64,000 bases of DNA from assembly GCF_005250615.1 (NCBI RefSeq), contig NZ_SULM01000001.1, forward strand, positions 124,001-188,000, given 5' to 3'. Positions 1 to 7,851 of the stretch are shown here, piece after piece; positions within the stretch are counted from its first letter, which is position 1, and every line of letters starts with the position of its first letter. Position numbers and translations under genes: made by a program. Origin of the DNA: Pseudomonas rhizoryzae. GTDB taxonomy: Bacteria > Pseudomonadota > Gammaproteobacteria > Pseudomonadales > Pseudomonadaceae. Below the pieces are notes generated by a model. The model had not been told where the DNA came from. It searched no databases and saw only the letters and a program-made list of their open reading frames with translations.

Positions 1-1455
1 GTGGACCTCGCTCGGCGCGAGACGGAGGACCCGCTCGATGCGGTTGACCGGCAGGGCATAGGCTTCACCGGCGATATCGACGACCAGCGCGCGCACGATG
101 GAGCGGCTGACCGGAACCAGCAGGTGGGTGGTGAAACCCGCACCCGGCCGCGTTTCCAGGTGCACCTCGCCATCCAGGGCGCGGATGGCATCGGCCACCA
201 CGTCCAGGCCCACGCCACGGCCGGATAGCTCGGTCACCGTCTCCTTGAGGCTGAAACCGGGCAGCAGCAAAAATTCCAGTAACTCGGCGGGGCTGAGTTC
301 GGCAGCGATGGGGGCCGGGCTCAGGCGCCGCGCGATCACCGCGGCGCGTACGCGTTCCAGATCCAGGCCGCGACCGTCGTCGTGCAGGCTGACCTGCAGT
401 CGACCGGCCACGTGCCGGGCCTCGAGGCGGATCTGGCCGCTCTCTGGCTTGCCCAGGGCGCGGCGTTCGGCCGGGTGCTCCAGGCCATGGTCCACGGCGT
501 TGCGCAGCAGGTGGTTGAGCGGGCTTTCCAGGCGCGCCAGCACCTCGCGGTCGATCAGGGTGTCGGCGCCGTCGATGTGCAGGGTGGCGTCCTTGTCCAA
601 CCCCCGCGCCAGGTCGCGGACCAGTCGCGGAAAGCCCTGCACGGCATCGCGCAAGGGGCGCATCCGCACCCCGAGCACCTCGTCCAGCAGGCCCTGGCAG
701 ACCCCCAGCAGTCGCCGCTCATAGGCTTCCAGCGCCTGCAACTGCTGCTGATAGCGGTCGAGCAGGCCCTCCTGGCGCTGGCGCAGCTCGCTGCTGGCAC
801 CCTGGGTCTGGCCGAACAGCGCCTGCAACTCGCTGCGATAGCCCTGAAAGCCCTGTACCAGTCCGTGCAGGCCGAGACCCATCACCCGGGCCTCGCTGGT
901 GAGGGCGAGAATCTGGTTGAAGCGGCCGCTGTCCACCCGCAGGGGATCGCGCCCGCGTTCGTTGTCTGGCGCGGGCTCCTCGGTAACCGGAGGCGCCTCC
1001 GGCGCGAGGGGGAGCGGGACGCTGGGCAGTGGCGCGAGCGGCGCGCTCTCGACGGCACTCAGCGCCTGGGCCAGCGCGTGCTGAGCGTCGCGCTGCTCGG
1101 CTTGCCAGCGCTGGCTGGCGGCCTCGTCCAGGCGGCTGACTTCGCCGAGGAAGTCGACGCAGCGGAACAACCGGTCGAGATCCTGGGCACTGAGCTGGCG
1201 CTGACCCGCCTGGACGGCGACCAGGCAATCCTCCATGGCGTGGGCCAGCTCCACCAGGCCGTCCAGGTCGACGATCCGCGCCGCGCCCTTGATGGAGTGG
1301 GCCGCGCGCATCATCGGCTCGATCACCCCGGTGTTGCCGGGATCACGTTCCAGTCGCAGCAGGCCGGCATCCAGTGCCTGCAGATGGCTCTGCACCTCGC
1401 TGGCGAAGAGATCATAGAGGGACATCTCGCGCACATCGCGCGGTGGCTGGCTCAT
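1..1455 (-). CDS. wspE: WspE-like hybrid CheA histidine kinase, 3' part beyond window
   Basis: Partial gene: 485 codons are visible and the reading frame is open to the left edge. The protein begins MSQPPRDVREMSL. An HPt domain carries the phospho-acceptor histidine at about residue 53 in AHSIKGAARI. Further on are a CheA dimerisation/ATPase core with a GRGVGLDVVADA nucleotide-binding motif and, at the edge, the start of the CheW-like P5 domain (ALPVNRIERVL). In the Wsp system this kinase is activated by WspA on surface contact and phosphorylates the diguanylate cyclase WspR and the methylesterase WspF. The start overlaps the wspD stop (ATGA). A receiver domain, wspF and wspR are expected to the left but cannot be seen. 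Identity rests mainly on the gene order of the operon. Confidence 0.9.
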   Translation of the reverse strand, partial: MSQPPRDVREMSLYDLFASEVQSHLQALDAGLLRLERDPGNTGVIEPMMRAAHSIKGAARIVDLDGLVELAHAMEDCLVAVQAGQRQLSAQDLDRLFRCVDFLGEVSRLDEAASQRWQAEQRDAQHALAQALSAVESAPLAPLPSVPLPLAPEAPPVTEEPAPDNERGRDPLRVDSGRFNQILALTSEARVMGLGLHGLVQGFQGYRSELQALFGQTQGASSELRQRQEGLLDRYQQQLQALEAYERRLLGVCQGLLDEVLGVRMRPLRDAVQGFPRLVRDLARGLDKDATLHIDGADTLIDREVLARLESPLNHLLRNAVDHGLEHPAERRALGKPESGQIRLEARHVAGRLQVSLHDDGRGLDLERVRAAVIARRLSPAPIAAELSPAELLEFLLLPGFSLKETVTELSGRGVGLDVVADAIRALDGEVHLETRPGAGFTTHLLVPVSRSIVRALVVDIAGEAYALPVNRIERVLRLAPSEVH

Positions 1456-1979
1456 CGCAGGGCCTCTTCCAGGGCCCGTTCCAGCCGTGCCAGGTCGATC
1501 AGGCCAACCTGATAGGCGCCTTCCCGATAGACGCCACTCAGTTGGCTGAGCAACTCGCCCCCCAGGGTTGCCGGCGGTGGCTGTACTTCGCTCGGGACAT
1601 AGCGTTGCAGACCCAGGACCTCATCCGCCGCCACCGCCCACTCGCGGCGCCCGCTGCGCAGCAGCAGCAGACGGGGAAAGCCGCGGGTCTGGCTGGCCGG
1701 CGCCACTCCGAGCAGGAGGTCCAGGGCGACGCAGGGATAGAGTTGCCCACGCACCGGGACGATGCCACGTAACAAGGGAGAGCGGCGGTGGGGGACGCGG
1801 TGGACCGCCGTGGGTTCGGTGGCCGTGACCAGGCAACTGCCCGGTAGCCCCAGCCATTCCGCGCCCAGCCGAAACACCAGGGCGCTGGCCGAGCGGGTCT
1901 GGTGGTCGTCCAGCGGCTCGGCATAGCGCTCGGCCCAGTCGGCGCGTTGGGTGGCGTCGAGTTCGCGGATCGGGCTCAT
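1452..1979 (-). CDS. wspD: WspD, CheW-like coupling protein
   Basis: A 175-residue CheW-domain protein. The fold is recognisable from the FRLGAEWLGLP start of the domain, RGIVPVRGQLYPCVALDLLLG and WAVAADEVLGL. It should scaffold WspE onto the receptor WspA in the surface-sensing array. About 35 residues precede the CheW domain, as is usual for WspD but not for plain CheW. Its start overlaps the wspC stop and its stop overlaps the wspE start, both by ATGA, so the operon is translationally coupled. This is the second CheW-like gene of the operon, which is a hallmark of wsp loci. Confidence 0.88.
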   Translation of the reverse strand: MSPIRELDATQRADWAERYAEPLDDHQTRSASALVFRLGAEWLGLPGSCLVTATEPTAVHRVPHRRSPLLRGIVPVRGQLYPCVALDLLLGVAPASQTRGFPRLLLLRSGRREWAVAADEVLGLQRYVPSEVQPPPATLGGELLSQLSGVYREGAYQVGLIDLARLERALEEALR

Positions 1980-3223
1980 GCGTCGTCACCTCCACGCGCC
2001 TGGATGCGGGCCGCCCGTTCGCGCAGCCGGCCGGCCTCGTCGAGGCGACCGGCTCTTTCGCAGATCAGCGCCAGCCGACAGAGCGCCGGATAGTGTCCGG
2101 GTTCCAGGTAGAGTGCCTGGCGCAGCGCCCGCTCGGCCTCGGCGGCACGCTCATCGGGCAGGATCAGCGCCAGCAGGAAATGTGCACCGGCCTGGCTGCG
2201 ATCCTGGTCGAGCAGAGTGCGCAGCAGGGCTTCGGCTTCGGCGGCGCGGCCAGCGTCGGCCAGCCGCTGGGCCTGTTCCAGCGGCGCCGCTGATCGCTCG
2301 GGTGGCGGCGCTGCCGGGGCCGGTGCTGTCCTTGGCCGCGCGGGCGTGGCCAGCGGCGAGTGGATCACCGAGGGGCGTGCCGGGGCCTTGCGTCTCGTCG
2401 GCTTGGCGACCGGCTGGGGTGGCGCGCGGTCCGGCGTGACGGCCTGGCGCTTGATCAGGGCCGAGGCCTGGGCCACGCCCAGGCTGGCGAAGCCATGGCG
2501 CATGGCGCTCACCATTTCCGAGCTGCCCACGCAGAGCAGACCGTCGTCGTGGAGCAGGGCGGCCAGATGGCTCAGGGCGCGGCCCTGGGTCTGGTCGTCG
2601 AAATAGATCAGTAGGTTGCGGCAGAGCACCACATCGAAGAGCGCGCCATCGCGCAGGCTGCCGAGCTGGAGGATATTGCCCTGGCGAAAGCGGACCTGGG
2701 CGCGCACCCGTTCGTGCAGACGATGGCGGTCGCCTTCGGCGGTGAAGTAACGCTCGCGAAAGTCCAGCTCGCGGGCGCGAAAGGAATTGCGGCCATAGAG
2801 TCCGCGTCTGGCCCGCTCCAGGGACGGCTCGTTGATGTCCACCGCGGTCACCTGGAACGCCTTGGCCGGCAGGCCCGCATCGAACAGGGCCATGGCCAGG
2901 GTATAGGGTTCCTCGCCCGTGGAGCAGGGCAGGCTGAGTAACCTGACGGGGCGGCCGGTGCCTTCGTGGCGCTGCTGGGCGAAGCGCGCCGCATGGGTGA
3001 TGGCCTGGGGATCGCGAAAGAACCAGGTCTCGGGGATGACCAGCAGGTCCAGCAGGTCGGCGAATTCGGCTTCGTCGTCGAGGATGCGCGCCATATAGAG
3101 GTCCGCCTCGCTCTCCTGGCGCTCGCGCAAGCGCTGGCGGATGGCGCGCGCCAGCATGTCGTCGGCAATGGCCAGGCCGGTGCGCGAGCGCACCAGGGGG
3201 GCCAGGCGCGGATCGAGCTTCAC
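1976..3223 (-). CDS. wspC: WspC, CheR methyltransferase with C-terminal TPR
   Basis: A 415-residue protein. An N-terminal CheR domain (about 1-265) has the SAM-binding LLSLPCSTGEEPYTLAM segment, ETWFFRDP and VLCRNLLIYFD. A proline/alanine-rich linker follows (about 270-310), then a TPR region (about 310-405; repeated A-x-x-L-x-R-A-L type helices such as AERALRQALYLEPGHYPAL). It should methylate glutamates of WspA using SAM, setting the basal and adapted activity of the Wsp pathway. The CheR-TPR fusion is characteristic of WspC rather than of flagellar CheR. ATGA overlaps couple it to wspB upstream and wspD downstream. Confidence 0.9.
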   Translation of the reverse strand: MKLDPRLAPLVRSRTGLAIADDMLARAIRQRLRERQESEADLYMARILDDEAEFADLLDLLVIPETWFFRDPQAITHAARFAQQRHEGTGRPVRLLSLPCSTGEEPYTLAMALFDAGLPAKAFQVTAVDINEPSLERARRGLYGRNSFRARELDFRERYFTAEGDRHRLHERVRAQVRFRQGNILQLGSLRDGALFDVVLCRNLLIYFDDQTQGRALSHLAALLHDDGLLCVGSSEMVSAMRHGFASLGVAQASALIKRQAVTPDRAPPQPVAKPTRRKAPARPSVIHSPLATPARPRTAPAPAAPPPERSAAPLEQAQRLADAGRAAEAEALLRTLLDQDRSQAGAHFLLALILPDERAAEAERALRQALYLEPGHYPALCRLALICERAGRLDEAGRLRERAARIQARGGDDA

Positions 3224-3681
3224 GCGACCTCCCGGAACAGCAGGTCGGCCAGGGCGGGCGACAGCAGCCGCTGCGGCTCCAGCCAGAGCCAGAGGCCGTC
3301 TGGCGTTTCCAGCACCTCACCCAACCAGGGATAGCTGGGCAGCGGGATACCGGCCGGCCGCGGCGCGCTGGCGGCGACCCGGCGCACGCCGACCACGCCT
3401 TCCACCACCAGGCCGAGTGGACGGCTGCCGCCGGCCGTACCGGGAAGGGGATAGTCCACCAAGAGGATGCGGGTGTCCTGCTGCGTCCGGGCACCCCGTC
3501 CGCCGCTCATGGCGGTGACGTCTACCACCGGGATCGCCACGCCGTGCAGGTTCATCAGGCCCGCCACGCCAGGCGGCGCCGCGGGAAAACGGGTGAGTTC
3601 GAGCAAGGGCAACACCTGGCGGATGGCGGTCGTCGGCAGGGCCGCGGGCTCATCGGCCAGGTGGAAGATCAGGATCTGCAT
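3220..3681 (-). CDS. wspB: WspB, CheW-like coupling protein
   Basis: A 153-residue protein that is essentially one CheW domain (IFHLADEPAALPTTAIRQVL near the N-terminus, then GLMNLHGVAIPVVDVTAM). It is predicted to link the receptor WspA to the kinase WspE. It lies 2 bp after the wspA stop and overlaps wspC by ATGA. It is distinguished from WspD by its shorter N-terminus and its place between receptor and methyltransferase, as in known wsp operons. Confidence 0.88.
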   Translation of the reverse strand: MQILIFHLADEPAALPTTAIRQVLPLLELTRFPAAPPGVAGLMNLHGVAIPVVDVTAMSGGRGARTQQDTRILLVDYPLPGTAGGSRPLGLVVEGVVGVRRVAASAPRPAGIPLPSYPWLGEVLETPDGLWLWLEPQRLLSPALADLLFREVA

Positions 3682-3683
3682 CG

Positions 3684-5489
3684 TCAGCGGGTGACCGAGA
3701 AGGTGGCGACGCTGCTCTGCAGGTCCTGGGCCGCCTGTTGCAGATACTGGACCGCCTCGCTGGTGGCCTTGAGCGCCTCGGTGGTCTGCTGGGTGCTATC
3801 GTTGAGCTGAGTGATGGTCTCGGCGATCTGGCCGGCGCCCACCGCCTGGGATTGCATGCCCTCCAGCACGATGTCGAAGCGCGCCGGCAGTTTCTGCACG
3901 TCTTCGATGACCCCGGCCAACTGGTCGCTGACGCTCTCCACCTCCTGCACGCTGCGGCGGATCTCTTCGGAGAACTTGTCCATGCCCATGACGCTGGCGG
4001 AGACCGCGGAATTCATGTCCTTGAGCATCTGTTCGATGTCGTCGGTGGCGGCGGTGGTCTGGTCCGACAGGCGGCGGATCTCGGTGGCGACCACCGAGAA
4101 GCCGCGACCCGCTTCGCCGGCCTTTTCCGCTTCTATTGCCGCGTTGAGCGACAGCAGGTTGGTCTGGTCGGCCACCTTGGTGATGGTGGTCAACACCTTG
4201 TTGATGTGGCTGGACTTCTCCGACAGCGCGGCCAGCTTGGCATTGATGGAGTCGGTCGCCGCCACCATGCGCTGCATGGTGGCGTCCATGCTCGCCAGGT
4301 TGCTGCGTGCCTGCACCGCGCCGTGGGTGGTCTCGTCCGCCACCTGTACGGCTTCTTCCATGGTCTTGAGCAGGGCGTTGGCATTGGCGGCGATTTCCCG
4401 CGTGGTGCTCAACACTTCCACGCTGGTCTGCGCCTGTTCGATGCTGGTGGCTTCCTGCTGGCGGGAGGAGGCGGCGATCTCGGTGGTGGAGGAGGTCACT
4501 TGGATACCGGCGCGCTGGACCTTGGTGAGCATCCCGCGCAGGTCGTCGATCATCTTGCCCAGGCCCCGCGCCAATTGGCCGATGGCGTCATCGCCACTGA
4601 CCGCCGTGCGCCCGGTGAGATCGCCGGCCGCGGCCTTGTTGACCACCCCGAGCAAATCGTCGACATCATCGCGCAGGCGCTGCATCAGCGCCTGCTCGCG
4701 GGCATGGTCGTCCTGGATCTGTTGGGCCATCTCGTTGAAGGCCACGCCCACCTGACCCAGTTCGTCACGACCCCGGACCTGGACACGGGCGCCGCTCTCG
4801 CCCGCGGAAATGCGGGCGACGGTATCGGTGAGGCCACGAATCGAGCGCAGCAGGTTGTGGGAGAGCAGCCAGGCGATGAGGGCGGCGAGCAGCACGCAGA
4901 AGGTGCCGCCGGCTATCAGGGTCCAGGTTAGCTGCTGGCGGACGATGTCGGTATGCCCAGCCCGTTGCGCGGCCAACTGGCGCTCTTCGTCGCCAATCGC
5001 CCGGATCTGCTGGCGCAGTGCCTCGACCTGACTGGACATGGTGTTCATCAGGGGTTCATTGGCCAGTTGCTCAGGAGTCAGCTTGGCCGTCTCGCGCAGC
5101 TTGAGCAGGGGCTCGAAGGTGTTCTGGCGCCAGTCCGCAAGACCGGCTACGAGGCGGGCGAAGCGCTGCTGCTGGCTGGCATTGTCCGCGGTCAGCTGTT
5201 GCGGGATCTTGAGTGTCGCTTCCAGGTCCGGCCACGCCTGGCGCGCCGCCTCGTCATTGGCCGCCGTGTTGAATAGCCAGTAATTGCGCAACTTGGCGCG
5301 GGTTTCGAGGACGTTGTTGTCCAGCTCGCTGACGGCCAGCAGCACCTCGGCGGTATGTCTGTCCCAATGGTTGGCGTCGACCAGGCTTTGCAGGGCGGCA
5401 TAGGTCTGCCAGAGCAGCAGCACGACCAGGGCGAGGATGGCGGCGAAGCCGGCGAAAAGTTTGTTCTGGATGCGGACGTTATCGAGCAT
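3684..5489 (-). CDS. wspA: WspA, methyl-accepting surface-sensing receptor
   Basis: About 601 residues from the chosen ATG (MLDNVRIQNKLF). Topology: TM1 about 11-28, periplasmic helical sensor about 30-185, TM2 about 187-209, a HAMP segment about 208-262, a second HAMP-like segment about 275-328 (AAAGDLTGRTAVSGDDAIGQ), then the MCP signalling domain with the conserved hairpin tip NAAIEAEKAGEAGRGFSVVA. It should form a membrane cluster that activates WspE on surface contact. A GTG at 5540 would add 17 residues. I prefer 5489 because a short charged N-terminus runs directly into TM1, but neither start has a good Shine-Dalgarno sequence. It is longer than the P. aeruginosa protein (about 540 residues), apparently because of the extra HAMP-like segment. 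Confidence 0.88.
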   Translation of the reverse strand: MLDNVRIQNKLFAGFAAILALVVLLLWQTYAALQSLVDANHWDRHTAEVLLAVSELDNNVLETRAKLRNYWLFNTAANDEAARQAWPDLEATLKIPQQLTADNASQQQRFARLVAGLADWRQNTFEPLLKLRETAKLTPEQLANEPLMNTMSSQVEALRQQIRAIGDEERQLAAQRAGHTDIVRQQLTWTLIAGGTFCVLLAALIAWLLSHNLLRSIRGLTDTVARISAGESGARVQVRGRDELGQVGVAFNEMAQQIQDDHAREQALMQRLRDDVDDLLGVVNKAAAGDLTGRTAVSGDDAIGQLARGLGKMIDDLRGMLTKVQRAGIQVTSSTTEIAASSRQQEATSIEQAQTSVEVLSTTREIAANANALLKTMEEAVQVADETTHGAVQARSNLASMDATMQRMVAATDSINAKLAALSEKSSHINKVLTTITKVADQTNLLSLNAAIEAEKAGEAGRGFSVVATEIRRLSDQTTAATDDIEQMLKDMNSAVSASVMGMDKFSEEIRRSVQEVESVSDQLAGVIEDVQKLPARFDIVLEGMQSQAVGAGQIAETITQLNDSTQQTTEALKATSEAVQYLQQAAQDLQSSVATFSVTR

Positions 5490-5641
5490 GGGCACCGGCA
5501 CGAGCGGACGAGGGCGGAACGAGTGAGCCCCAAGGGCCACTCAGGCTGTCCGATAAAAGTAGCACGGTCATGCATTTATGGGAGTTGCAAGGCACTGGCG
5601 GCTTGCGCAAGGCGGTGAGTGGTGCGGGGGACGATCAGGGG

Positions 5642-5679
5642 GGCAGCCTGCCAACGGTACCTGGTGCCGGGAGGCTGCC
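5642..5679. other. Inverted repeat between wspA and the KGG gene
   Basis: Arms GGCAGCC and GGCTGCC are separated by 24 bp. The repeat lies about 20 bp past the stop of the minus-strand KGG gene. It could be a weak transcription end, but there is no T-run, so it is not called a terminator. Confidence 0.25.
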
Positions 5680-5697
5680 TGGGGGAGTCAGTCCGCT

Positions 5698-5898
5698 TCA
5701 GGTCGGTGCGGCTTCGTTCGCCGCCTCGGTTCTACGCGTACCGTGGCTGTTCTGGCCACCCTTGCGACCCGCTTCGGAAGCCCGGGCGGGGTTGTTGGCG
5801 AAATTTCCGCCGCTCGCGCGACCACCCTTGCGCCCGGCTTCGGCGGCACGCTCCCGGTTGTTGGCGAAGTTGCCTGGATTGCTGCTTTTGTTAGCCAT
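5698..5898 (-). CDS. KGG-repeat stress-induced protein (YciG/Con-10 type)
   Basis: A 66-residue hydrophilic protein starting MANKSSNPGNF. Two near-identical repeats of NFANNxxRAxEAGRKGG occupy about residues 10-26 and 32-48. This is the KGG motif of general-stress proteins (PF10685), which in enterics depend on RpoS; its biochemical role is unsettled. The start at 5898 is chosen over a longer frame (5949) because GGGAGAA stands just upstream and the family begins at MANK or similar. It is a single-gene unit between wspA and an A+T-rich gap. Confidence 0.85.
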   Translation of the reverse strand: MANKSSNPGNFANNRERAAEAGRKGGRASGGNFANNPARASEAGRKGGQNSHGTRRTEAANEAAPT

Positions 5899-6613
5899 CA
5901 AACTTCTCCCACTTTCGACTATTAAGGTTTGAACGCGCTGTGCCCCCAAAGGCTAAGCGATTCAAAATTAAGAGTCGCCCTGAATAAAGTGAGTTCTCGA
6001 TGAGCGATGGAGGGGTGTTTAATTGGACGGCATTAAACTTAAATACAAGTTCGTGGGGATGGGAGTTGCGAATTAGAGCGTTCAGGGAAAATATTGTACA
6101 GGAGCTGTAAAAGAATTCGTCCAATAGTTATCAGATAAGGGTGCTGGAAAAGTCGTCGGTTTGGAAATTTTTTGAAATATTTCGTCGCGGGGCGCGTCGA
6201 TTCTGGGCTTTTCGATCTATCGAATCAGACGTCATCTGCAGGATACCGTTCTCCGAAAACAGCGAATTAATTGGATGAACAGTCCTGTCTCGTGAGCAAT
6301 ATCAGCTCAGATAATGAGGATTCAGCACTATCGAGTCGTCCGTGAGGGCGTTTCCAGAGCCCTTCCCGTCTATTGGGTTTTCAGTATCAGAAAAGGGTCG
6401 GAAAAAGCCCGAATAGCTGTTCCGATAAAGTTTAAGGCGCTAGTCATGATGTGCAAAGTCCACCTTGGGTCGATGGGCGCTGAAGATTCTTTTGGACCGC
6501 TATCGGTGGCAGTTCGATACCTCGACAACGCGCCCGGACCGACGGTGACCAGGGCGATAGCCTTACCTCAATTTCTCTAATGTGAGAGAAAATATCATTT
6601 TTGGGAGAAGACC
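5899..6613. other. 715-bp A+T-rich intergenic region, no convincing gene
   Basis: This stretch is visibly richer in A+T than its surroundings. Three short open frames occur (5891-6124 minus, 6314-6580 plus, 6444-6635 minus). None has a good ribosome site, a recognisable domain or the codon bias of neighbouring genes. It presumably contains the promoter of the KGG gene (left) and of the HTH-cupin gene (right). It may be a remnant of transferred DNA. Confidence 0.5.
6572..6591 (+). promoter_or_regulatory. Inverted repeat TTTCTCT-N6-AGAGAAA, candidate operator
   Basis: Perfect 7-bp arms separated by 6 bp, ending 22 bp before the start of the HTH-cupin gene and overlapping the expected promoter region. 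A dimeric HTH regulator often binds such a site to control itself. The assignment as an autoregulatory operator is inference. Confidence 0.4.
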
Positions 6614-7156
6614 ATGCTAGAGAGTGAATTAGCACTAAGGCTCAAGGCCCTGCGTCTGGAGCAGGGCTGGTCGCTGGAACAGCTGGCGACCCGCAGTGGC
6701 GTGAGCCGGGCGACGCTTTCCCGGTTGGAAAACGCCGAGGTCAGTCCAACCACCGTGGTACTGGGTCAGCTCTGCGCGGCCTACGGACTGACCTTGACGC
6801 GCCTGCTGCACAGCGTGGAAAGCGGCTTTCCCGCCCACCTCGGGCGCGCTAGCCAGCAGGTATGGCGCGATCCCGACCAGGCATTCTCGCGCCGCTCCGT
6901 GTCGCCGCCGTCCCGCGCGCTGACCGGGGAGGTGATCGAGAGCGAACTGGGTCCCGGCGTCGACATCCGCTACGAGAGCTCGCCACGGCCGGGGCTCGAA
7001 CATCATCTGGTGTTGCTCGAGGGCGAACTCGAACTGTGGGTCGAGGACCAGTCGTACCGGCTGGTGGCGGGTGATTGCCTGCGTTATCGACTCTGGGGCC
7101 GCAGTCGTTTCCTGAGCGGGAGCGCGGGTGCGCGCTACCTCCTGTTTCTCATCTGA
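6614..7156 (+). CDS. XRE-family HTH regulator with C-terminal cupin domain
   Basis: A 180-residue protein. An N-terminal XRE helix-turn-helix occupies about residues 6-60 (LEQLATRSGVSRATLSRLEN is the recognition part). A C-terminal cupin_2 domain lies at about 105-175 (GLEHHLVLLEGELELWVEDQ, LVAGDCLRYR). This architecture is common in regulators that sense small metabolites and repress an adjacent operon. The gene has a strong ribosome site (GGGAGAAGACC-ATG). It is followed 12 bp later by a GNAT gene, with which it probably forms an operon. The ligand is unknown. Confidence 0.88.
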   Translation: MLESELALRLKALRLEQGWSLEQLATRSGVSRATLSRLENAEVSPTTVVLGQLCAAYGLTLTRLLHSVESGFPAHLGRASQQVWRDPDQAFSRRSVSPPSRALTGEVIESELGPGVDIRYESSPRPGLEHHLVLLEGELELWVEDQSYRLVAGDCLRYRLWGRSRFLSGSAGARYLLFLI

Positions 7157-7168
7157 AGGATCTGCCCC

Positions 7169-7693
7169 ATGTCTTCTTCGCTGCTCATCGAACGACTCGA
7201 GGCGCCAGGCTGCACCGCGCACCTCGACGATCTGCAAGGCCTGCTCAGTGCCTGCGTGGCCCAGGGCGCCAGCATCGGTTTCATCCTGCCGTTGGCGGAG
7301 GCCGCCAGCCGCGGCTTCTGGACGGATACCGTGATCCCGGCAGTAGCCAGGGGCGCCCGGCTGCTGTTTGCCGCCAAGCACCAGGGGCGGGTGGTGGGCA
7401 GCGTGCAACTGTTGCTCGATACCCCGGCCAATCAGCCGCACCGGGGCATAGCACGCGCCTTGATGCTCGCGCTGGAGGACGCCGCCCGGGCGCAGGGGCG
7501 CGAACTCCTGACCCTCGATAACCGCAGCGACGATCACGCCGAACCGCTCTATCTGTCCCTGGGCTACACGGCGGCCGGCAGGATTCCCGGCTATGCCCTG
7601 GACGCCTTGCAGCCGGCGCGGCGCGACAGCACCACCCTGATGTACAAGACGTTGCCCGCACAGCCCGCTAAGCTTGGCGCCTTTCATCTCTAG
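7169..7693 (+). CDS. GNAT-family acetyltransferase, possibly internally deleted
   Basis: A 174-residue GNAT protein. The N-terminal half (GASIGFILPLAEAAS, LLFAAKHQGRVVGSVQLLLDTPANQ) and the C-terminal half (GIARALMLALEDAARAQGR, PLYLSLGYTAAGRIPGYALD) are typical. Between them, PHR runs directly into GIARALM. Related proteins normally carry about 15 more residues here, a beta-strand plus the R-R-x-G acetyl-CoA loop. An in-frame deletion is suspected, which would impair cofactor binding. The TAG stop at 7691-7693 is formed by flanking TA plus the first G of MITE-A1. It is co-oriented with and probably controlled by the HTH-cupin gene. Confidence 0.75.
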   Translation: MSSSLLIERLEAPGCTAHLDDLQGLLSACVAQGASIGFILPLAEAASRGFWTDTVIPAVARGARLLFAAKHQGRVVGSVQLLLDTPANQPHRGIARALMLALEDAARAQGRELLTLDNRSDDHAEPLYLSLGYTAAGRIPGYALDALQPARRDSTTLMYKTLPAQPAKLGAFHL

Positions 7694-7834
7694 GTTCTGT
7701 ACGAAAAATGCCTACGCTCGGTGATGCTTCGTTGAAAAAGGCATTCGGAATGCTCATTTACCGCTCGTAAACTCCGCTTCCTCAGCCTTTTTCGCCTCGC
7801 CTGACCTTCGCTCGGCGATTTTTCGTACAGAACC
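7693..7834 (+). mobile_element. MITE-A copy 1, 142-bp non-coding inverted-repeat element
   Basis: A 142-bp element with perfect 17-bp terminal inverted repeats, GGTTCTGTACGAAAAAT at the left and its complement at the right. It is flanked by CTAG on both sides if the terminal G is counted in the target. It has no coding capacity. A second copy in inverted orientation lies at 24725-24865 and is identical over most of its length, with a few substitutions and one small indel. It lies between the GNAT stop and cysE, ending 17 bp before the cysE ATG. It is probably a non-autonomous transposon mobilised by an IS elsewhere. No transposase is visible in this window. Confidence 0.85.
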
Positions 7835-7851
7835 TAGGAAAGCCGCTAGTC

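Noticed and set aside
3738-4931. 397-codon plus-strand frame opposite wspA
   Set aside because: Histidine- and glycine-rich antisense shadow of the MCP signalling domain.
5891-6124. 77-codon minus-strand frame (MDEFFYSSC...) in the A+T-rich gap
   Set aside because: No ribosome site, no family, and it overlaps the start and ribosome site of the KGG gene.
6314-6580. 88-codon plus-strand frame before the HTH-cupin gene
   Set aside because: No ribosome site or domain, and codon use unlike that of neighbours. It ends inside the candidate operator.
7693-7834. Possibility that the 142-bp repeat is a REP/BIME palindrome
   Set aside because: Pseudomonas REPs are much shorter and lack 17-bp terminal repeats with flanking target-like duplications.
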